The notes under the pieces are model-generated. The model did no database searches, was not told where the DNA came from, and saw only the letters and a program-made list of their open reading frames with translations. From CAVWXT01 sp963759115 (lineage in GTDB: Bacteria > Planctomycetota > Planctomycetia > Pirellulales > Thermoguttaceae), in NCBI GenBank assembly GCA_963759115.1, contig CAVWXT010000005.1:124001-188000 (forward strand): a stretch of DNA of 64,000 nucleotides, read 5' to 3'. Below are positions 59,281 to 64,000 of this stretch, piece by piece. Position 1 is the first letter of the stretch; each line of letters starts with the position of its first letter. Position numbers and translations under genes: made by a program.

Positions 59281-59364
59281 GTAGGGTGGGCCAGCGTGCA
59301 GTCCCACCGTTTTTCGTGAATTCCAGTCGTCGTGGTGGGACTGCGTGCGCTGGTCCCACCCTAC
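59281..59364. repeat. Palindrome, family F, in the aroF 5' UTR
   Basis: The arms GTAGGGTGGGCCAGCGTGCA and TGCGTGCGCTGGTCCCACCC enclose ~35 bp. It sits between the attenuator terminator and the aroF start codon, so it is transcribed with aroF. Confidence 0.8.
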
Positions 59365-59381
59365 GATTGCCCAAAAGCAAC

Positions 59382-59417
59382 AAAAAAAGCCCCGAGACCT
59401 TGCGAGGTCTCGGGGCT
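59382..59417 (-). terminator. Intrinsic terminator of the aroF attenuator
   Basis: A perfect 13-bp stem AGCCCCGAGACCT / AGGTCTCGGGGCT with a CGCA loop, followed by a run of seven T (the first pairs). It lies after the leader peptide and before aroF. Confidence 0.92.
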
Positions 59418-59444
59418 TTGGTCTTGTGCTGGGTTGTGTTCTGG

Positions 59445-59519
59445 TTACACACCACCTCCGACCCCGAAACCTCGGGGGCTAAAATAAAAGTACCAATAAT
59501 AGGTGTGCAGCAGACTCAT
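59445..59519 (-). CDS. Aromatic-rich leader peptide of aroF
   Basis: 24 codons: MSLLHT, then seven aromatic residues in a row (YYWYFYF), then SPRGFGVGGGV and TAA. It contains Tyr, Trp and Phe codons, i.e. all three end products of the pathway that DAHP synthase opens. A GAGAG site lies about 6 bp before the ATG. The peptide is followed 27 bp later by a strong intrinsic terminator and then aroF. It is expected to sense charged Tyr-, Phe- and Trp-tRNA by ribosome stalling. Confidence 0.87.
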   Translation of the reverse strand: MSLLHTYYWYFYFSPRGFGVGGGV

Positions 59520-59646
59520 ACGCGCTCTCGAAACGCCGCCCAACAAGGGCGAACTCCTCAATTGCCTCTATTTTCGTCCAAACTGCGAAAAAAGCAAGAG
59601 GAAAAATCGGTTCAATTCAAGGAAACCACGCCGCGGGTACTTGGAC

Positions 59647-61470
59647 TCACTCCGCCTTGCCACCGCTGTCTTCCCCCTTTGTCGCCAAGAATTGCTCGAC
59701 GGCTGCCTGGGCGGGCTGCGACTGAAGGACGATGAGACACTGGGAGGGCCGGTCGAAGTAGACCTCACCGGCCCCGCCCGCTTCGCTCCAGGTCGAGGCC
59801 GCCACCCGAGCCCTTAGCTGTTCGGCCAAGGCGGGCCCCGAGGTCCCTTTGGCCAGCCGCGGGCCGACGGGGTAGAACTCCAGTTCGAGCCGTTCCTCGG
59901 CCGCCTCCTTGGTGGTCACCTGGATCGCGTTGGCGCCGATGGCCCGATACGCGAGCCCCAGCGGCCGCAGCAGTTCGGCCAGCGCCGCTCCCAGCGTCTC
60001 TTTCTGCACGGTCAACGAGGCCTCAACGCCGTCCGAAGTCTCGGCCATCGCCAGTGCCGCCCGGTCGACCAGAATATCGCCCTGAACGGCCCCGGCAAGA
60101 AAGGCCAGCACGGCCGCCAACGGAGCAGGTTGGTGGAAATTGGCCGTCACCGGCTGATCGAGCATCTTCCGGGCCTGATTCAAGCGCGTCGTCAAGGAAA
60201 ACCGTTGCGGATCGCCGCGGCTGCGGAGCGGTTTTTGGCGGGCCGTGCGAAGCTTCTCGCAGAAAACCAGCACTTGCTGATGGACATCGCCGGTTTGCAC
60301 GACAACCATCGCGCCGGCATCCGTCTCGATCGTGCCGCGGCCGCCATTGCCCTGCCACGACTCGGGAGCGACCAATCTCCGCACCATCGCCGTCAATTCG
60401 GCCCCGGCGTCCTTCTCGCCGCCGGTGAGATCGGACACGGTATACCGCACCTTGCCGAGCGTTTCGCGGTACTCGGCGGGGGACGTGATGAGCACTTGCC
60501 CATTCTCGGCCGTCGCGGCCAGCCCTCGCGACGCGGCCACGGCTTGCAGCGCCTTGCCCACGCTGACAGAAGCGAGACGCAGCGAAATCGGATCGCGCGG
60601 CGTGACCCCAAGCTGCGCCATGGCCTCGGCATCCAGCGTGATCGGCAACGTGCTCATCGCGGCCAGCAGGTCTAGCACCTTGACCAACGGCACGTCCGTC
60701 AGTTCGAGTTGAGCGACCGGATCGCCAAGCCGGGCGGCAACCTCCACTCGGACCGGCGGGGCTTTCTTGATCTCGACGGTCTGTACCGCGTCCACTGAAC
60801 CTTCCGCCGGCTCCTTGGACGTGTCAGGCGCGCCGGATCTCCCCGACTTTGTTTTTGGCGAGGGCGATGGTCCTGAGGAGTACAGCGCCGCATCGGCTGC
60901 CGGCTGCGTTACGGGCGGATCACCATTCTTGCTGCTGGGCTCGCCGGTCTTGCGGGCCGCCGCGGCCAGCGCCGTCGGCGCAGATGCCGGCTCGGCCGTT
61001 CCGCGCCGGCCAACGTCGCCCGCGCTCGGTTTCCGGGCGCTGGAAGCGGGATCAACGGCCGCCTGTGCGATCGCGGCGGCGGGAGCTTCGGTTTCGAGCG
61101 CGGCCGGCTTCGGTTCGTGTCGCGAGAAGAAAACCCAAAGGACCACGACCGCGGCCGTGAGGGCGGCCGGTGACGCGATGCCCCAAACGAGCCACGTCTG
61201 GTGCAACAGCCGGCCCAGCAGCGAAACGTTCGCCGGCTCCAGTTCCAGCGTCACGGAGTCGGCTACGCGGTCGAGCGGCGGCAGTCCGGGCGGCAGATCA
61301 GGCAGCGGTTCATCGCCTGGCGGAGGAGATGGCTTCCACCCGTCAGGCGGAGTAATGTGTACCATACTGTCGCACTTGGGGCATTCGAGGATCGCGCCGA
61401 TCGCCGACTCGGTGCGAACCGCCAGTCGAGCCCGACAGGTGGTACAGGTGATGGTGAAGAGCTTTTCCAT
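59647..61470 (-). CDS. Zinc-ribbon membrane protein with secretin/STN-like repeats
   Basis: About 607 residues. The N-terminal zinc ribbon has TITCTTCRARL and LECPKCDSMVHI, followed by a Pro-rich linker, one membrane helix (IASPAALTAAVVVLWVFF), a low-complexity Ala/Pro/Ser region, then repeats of the type AQLELTDVPLVKVLDLLAAM and YTVSDLTGGEKDAGAELTAM. These resemble the repeats of the 29-kb secretin-like/serpin protein. Function unknown; a planctomycete-specific envelope protein is likely. Start set at MEKLFTITC. Confidence 0.65.
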   Translation of the reverse strand: MEKLFTITCTTCRARLAVRTESAIGAILECPKCDSMVHITPPDGWKPSPPPGDEPLPDLPPGLPPLDRVADSVTLELEPANVSLLGRLLHQTWLVWGIASPAALTAAVVVLWVFFSRHEPKPAALETEAPAAAIAQAAVDPASSARKPSAGDVGRRGTAEPASAPTALAAAARKTGEPSSKNGDPPVTQPAADAALYSSGPSPSPKTKSGRSGAPDTSKEPAEGSVDAVQTVEIKKAPPVRVEVAARLGDPVAQLELTDVPLVKVLDLLAAMSTLPITLDAEAMAQLGVTPRDPISLRLASVSVGKALQAVAASRGLAATAENGQVLITSPAEYRETLGKVRYTVSDLTGGEKDAGAELTAMVRRLVAPESWQGNGGRGTIETDAGAMVVVQTGDVHQQVLVFCEKLRTARQKPLRSRGDPQRFSLTTRLNQARKMLDQPVTANFHQPAPLAAVLAFLAGAVQGDILVDRAALAMAETSDGVEASLTVQKETLGAALAELLRPLGLAYRAIGANAIQVTTKEAAEERLELEFYPVGPRLAKGTSGPALAEQLRARVAASTWSEAGGAGEVYFDRPSQCLIVLQSQPAQAAVEQFLATKGEDSGGKAE

Positions 61471-61714
61471 GATCCCGCCGGCCAAGTGCTGGACGCACTG
61501 CTTATACGTGCGCTCGTGCCCGACTTACGCGTCCGTTCTGTCGTTATTCGTGCTCACGGCAACCGTGAGCATGGTTAGCCGCGCCCGCAAAACCGTCGCT
61601 GCCCATGATCCACGCCTCCCAATTGTACGCCATTCGTGGACCGATGTCACTTGGCGCCATCCTTCCGGGGGTTAAGCTTGTGATACAATACGGTTCGAGA
61701 AAGGAATGCTGCAC

Positions 61715-61996
61715 ATGCCAGAGGCAACACAACATCGGTACATCGTCACCGACGTCCATATTTTAGGGGGGGAGCCGGTTATCGACGGCACTCGCACGCC
61801 GGTTCGAGCCATCGTGGAGTTGTGGCGGCAAGGGATGGCCCCAGAAACGATCCCCAGCCATCTCCCCCACCTTTCCCTCGCCCAAGTGTTCGATGCCTTG
61901 AGCTACTATAGCGATCACCAAGCGGAGATCAACGCGCATATCGATCGCAACCGCATTCCCGATGAGTTGATCGATCCCTTGGTGAGGCAGTCGTGA
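61715..61996 (+). CDS. DUF433 antitoxin-like protein
   Basis: 93 residues from MPEATQHRYIVTD. LGGEPVIDGTRTPVRAIVEL followed by HLPHLSLAQVFDALSYYSDH is the DUF433 winged-helix signature. It is usually paired with a DUF5615 PIN-like toxin, as here. The stop overlaps the toxin's GTG start (GTGA). Confidence 0.85.
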   Translation: MPEATQHRYIVTDVHILGGEPVIDGTRTPVRAIVELWRQGMAPETIPSHLPHLSLAQVFDALSYYSDHQAEINAHIDRNRIPDELIDPLVRQS

Positions 61997-62339
61997 GAAC
62001 CTGTTCATCGAGCTTTACCTCGACGAAGACGTGGATGTTGTGATAGCGGATCTCGTCCGGGCTCGCGGATTCGTGGCCGTTACCACGCGCGATGCAGGCT
62101 GCCTCGGTGCCAGTGATTTCGCTCAACTCTCCTACGCTGTTGGTCAGCACAAGACGCTCCTGACCCACAATCGCGCGGACTTTGAGTCTCTTGCGAGAGA
62201 GTTTCGTTCGTCGCAGAAATACCACGTGGGAATCATCATTGCCGGTCGCCATCCACCGTACGAACTTCTGCGTCGTCTGCTGAGGATACTAAATCACGTG
62301 ACGGCTGACGAGATGTGTGACCAAGTTCGGTACATCTGA
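61993..62339 (+). CDS. DUF5615 PIN-like toxin, start frameshifted
   Basis: About 115 residues. The expected start GTGAGAAACCTG (MRNLFIELYLDED) is present but lacks one A near 61998; as read the frame opens only from a GTG at 62031. LYLDEDVDVVIADLVRARG has the acidic pair, TTRDAGCLGASDFAQLSYAV and LTHNRADFESLA the remaining DUF5615 residues. Predicted ribonuclease toxin coupled to the DUF433 antitoxin. Confidence 0.8.
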
Positions 62340-62374
62340 CTGCGGGTCTTTGTCTGTCTCTGGAAGTGCCAACC

Positions 62375-63763
62375 ATGACTTTCTGCACCTTGAACATCCG
62401 TCGCATCAATAGCCGGCGGGAGGATATCCGCGCGGCGATGGCGGAGCTCCGCGCGCGGTTGAGCCCGCGGGGAAACGTGGTCAGCCAATCCGGCCGGCAG
62501 CGGACAATCGAGGTGTTTGGCGAGCCGCTTTCGCCGGTGCAGGTGGTCGAGCGGATTTGCCGCGACGTGGCCCAAAAGGGCATGGCCGCCGTGTTGGACT
62601 ATTCGGCCCGGATCAATAAGGCCCCGTTGACGGCCGATGCGATTCGAGTGCCCCAGGCCGAATTGGTACAGGCCCACGACGCGGCCGATCGGCAACTGAT
62701 CGAGGCGGTTCGCCGCGTGGCCGAGAACATCCGCGAGTTCCAGCAGGCCATATTGCACCGCGACGTGCGGTTGGAGCGGCCGGACGGCTATCTGGTTCAA
62801 CGCTATCGGCCGCTGGATCGCGTGGGGATTTGTGTTCCGGGCGGGGCCGCGGCCTATCCCTCGACCGTGTTGATGACGGCCGTGCCTGCCCAGGTGGCCG
62901 GCGTGCGTGAGCTGGCCGTGGTCGCGCCGCCCACGAAGTTTGGCGCGTACAATCCCGACCTGCTGGCCACTTGCCACGAGTTGGGCATCACTGAGGTCTA
63001 TCGCATGGGCGGCGCCCAGGCGGTGGCGGCGCTGGCCTACGGCGTGGAGGGGATTCCGCGGGTCGACAAGATCGTCGGGCCGGGCAACCTGTTCGTGGCC
63101 CTGGCCAAGAAATACGTCTTCGGCGAGGTGGATATCGACTCGATCGCCGGCCCGAGCGAAGTGGTAGTGATCGTCGACGAATCGACCCGGCCCGAGTTCA
63201 CGGTGATGGACCTGCTGGCCCAGGCCGAACATGCCCCGGGGGCCAGCGTGCTGATCGGATGGAACGAAAAGGTGTTGGACGCGGCCGTGGCCGAGATCTC
63301 GCGGCAACTGGCCGGCTTGGAACGCGGCGATTTAGCGCGGCAGAGCTTGGAGGAGTTCGGCGCGGTGATCCTGGCCCGCGATGCGGACGAGGCCTGCGCC
63401 CTGGCCGACGAAATTGCCCCGGAGCATTTGCACATCGCCACGAAGAACGCCGAGGAATTGGCCGAGAAGATACGGCACGCGGGGGCCATGTTCCTGGGCA
63501 ACTACACGCCCGTGGCGCTGGGCGATTATGCCGCGGGGCCATCGCACGTGCTGCCCACCAGCGGCACGGCCCGGTTTGCCAGCGGGCTTTCGGCCAACGA
63601 TTTCCTGCGGGCCAACAGCGTTTTGCACTTCGGCCAGCAGGGGCTGATGCGGCTGGCCCCCGACGTGCAGGTGCTGGCGACCAAGGAGGGGCTGACGGCA
63701 CATCGGGCGAGCGTGGAGGTCAGAATGAAGGCCGAAGGCGGAAGGGGGAAGGGGGAAGGCTGA
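62375..63763 (+). CDS. hisD: Histidinol dehydrogenase
   Basis: Last two oxidations of histidine synthesis (histidinol to histidine, NAD and Zn). VGICVPGGAAAYPSTVLMTA, YRMGGAQAVAALAYG, KIVGPGNLFVALAKKYV, LLAQAEHAPGASVLIG, EIAPEHLHIATKNAEEL and GPSHVLPTSGTARF give the complete set. About 462 residues. The C-terminus ends in an unusual low-complexity MKAEGGRGKGEG tail that comes from read-through into an A/G-rich tract. hisC follows 51 bp later. Confidence 0.95.
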   Translation: MTFCTLNIRRINSRREDIRAAMAELRARLSPRGNVVSQSGRQRTIEVFGEPLSPVQVVERICRDVAQKGMAAVLDYSARINKAPLTADAIRVPQAELVQAHDAADRQLIEAVRRVAENIREFQQAILHRDVRLERPDGYLVQRYRPLDRVGICVPGGAAAYPSTVLMTAVPAQVAGVRELAVVAPPTKFGAYNPDLLATCHELGITEVYRMGGAQAVAALAYGVEGIPRVDKIVGPGNLFVALAKKYVFGEVDIDSIAGPSEVVVIVDESTRPEFTVMDLLAQAEHAPGASVLIGWNEKVLDAAVAEISRQLAGLERGDLARQSLEEFGAVILARDADEACALADEIAPEHLHIATKNAEELAEKIRHAGAMFLGNYTPVALGDYAAGPSHVLPTSGTARFASGLSANDFLRANSVLHFGQQGLMRLAPDVQVLATKEGLTAHRASVEVRMKAEGGRGKGEG

Positions 63764-63814
63764 GTTGTCAGTCGTCAGTTTTCAGTTCTCAGTTCACTAT
63801 TCATCATTTGCAGC

Positions 63815-64000
63815 ATGTCCTTCTTCCGCCCCGAGATCGAAGCGATGTCCGGCTACGTGCCGGGCGAACAGCCGCAGGACGGCGCGTTCATTAAGCTCAA
63901 CACGAACGAGAATCCTTATCCGCCGTCGCCGGCCGTGGCTAGCGCGATCGAAGAAGCCGCCCAACGATTAAGAAAATATCCCGACCCGATGGCCGGGGAG
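63815..64000 (+). CDS. hisC: Histidinol-phosphate aminotransferase, N-terminal part
   Basis: The first 62 codons, cut by the window end: MSFFRPEIEAMSGYVPGEQP, then FIKLNTNENPYPPSPAV (the conserved NENP segment) and RLRKYPDPMAG. PLP-dependent conversion in histidine synthesis. Same strand as hisD, so a his operon continues beyond the window. Confidence 0.9.
   Translation, partial: MSFFRPEIEAMSGYVPGEQPQDGAFIKLNTNENPYPPSPAVASAIEEAAQRLRKYPDPMAGE

Larger units (their letters stand above)
59382..59519 (-). promoter_or_regulatory. Ribosome-mediated attenuator upstream of aroF
   Basis: Four pairing segments lie in order: segment 1 CCCCGA (59477-59472), segment 2 GGTTTCGGGG (59471-59462), segment 3 CCCCGAGACC (59415-59406), segment 4 GGTCTCGGGG (59399-59390). 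1:2 and 3:4 give termination; 2:3 pairs over ten bases with one G-U and gives antitermination. Segment 1 directly follows the aromatic codons, so a stalled ribosome would mask it. This is the classical trp/phe attenuation logic. Confidence 0.85.

Noticed and set aside
5328..59364. CRISPR array formed by the repeats
   Set aside because: The repeats are dispersed palindromes, not regularly spaced direct repeats, and no cas gene is present.
59382..59417. Terminator serving only the 59.6-61.5 kb zinc-ribbon gene
   Set aside because: It lies 230 bp past that gene's stop and directly after the aromatic leader, and it pairs alternatively with the leader, so an attenuator explains it better.

Overview
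GC-rich, gene-dense bacterial chromosome, most likely Planctomycetota (Pirellulales-like, judged by gene content only). The main clues are Tat-exported Gfo/Idh/MocA oxidoreductases, a DUF1570 metalloprotease-like protein, a cysteine-type LRR lipoprotein, Uma2, DUF4435 and DUF433/DUF5615 genes, and long membrane-TPR proteins, all among ordinary housekeeping genes. No rRNA, tRNA, CRISPR array or phage structural gene was seen.

Layout. 0-4.4 kb: 3' end of purF, a PIN toxin-antitoxin pair, trmB, and a truncated rhomboid gene abutting an N-terminally truncated GTPase. 4.4-9.5 kb: LRR lipoprotein, the queuosine-precursor genes queE-queC with divergent queF, a TIM-barrel isomerase-like protein. 10-16 kb: CoA-disulfide-reductase/rhodanese fusion, a frameshifted sugar-isomerase-like protein, a SufU-like scaffold, Uma2, DUF1570. 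16.5-18.7 kb: trpB-trpA. 18.7-21 kb: a two-gene cassette (DUF4435 TOPRIM protein plus ABC-type ATPase) matching the PARIS anti-phage system. 21-26 kb: FAD oxidoreductase, nucleotidyltransferase pair, Tat oxidoreductase, argG. 26.4-27.9 kb: an IS1202-like insertion sequence with an exact 17-bp target duplication. 28-32 kb: VapBC-like pair, a large nested palindrome, and a secretin-like/serpin protein. 32-37 kb: two tandem membrane-TPR paralogues. 38-41.5 kb: a fatty acyl-AMP ligase/ACP/alpha-oxoamine synthase fusion. 42-48.4 kb: a tripartite RND efflux operon. 49-52.4 kb: two tandem Gfo/Idh/MocA genes. 52.7-57.9 kb: msrBA fusion, LuxR-type regulator, an ORF-less group II intron, a DegT-type aminotransferase, rubrerythrin. 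58-59.6 kb: DAHP synthase behind an aromatic-codon leader peptide and attenuator. 61.7-64 kb: DUF433/DUF5615 pair, hisD, start of hisC.

Two themes cut across the window. First, many intergenic gaps hold long near-perfect palindromes of several distinct families (some 65-115 bp, others with widely spaced arms). One family recurs as a ~115-bp element in opposite orientations at 16.3 and 48.9 kb, and a group II intron sits directly beside a third half copy. Second, many genes carry one-base indels that break otherwise well-conserved proteins. Where I could fix the position these lie at short homopolymers, and they cluster in certain genes (37-43, 47-48, 51-52, 58 kb) while others are clean. I favour consensus error over true decay, so most frameshifted genes are annotated by their reconstructed product.

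The most interesting items are the aromatic leader/attenuator upstream of aroF, the PARIS-like cassette, the ORF-less group II intron next to a palindromic repeat, and the single-chain acyl ligase-ACP-PLP synthase, which resembles the first steps of bacterial sphingolipid synthesis fused into one polypeptide.
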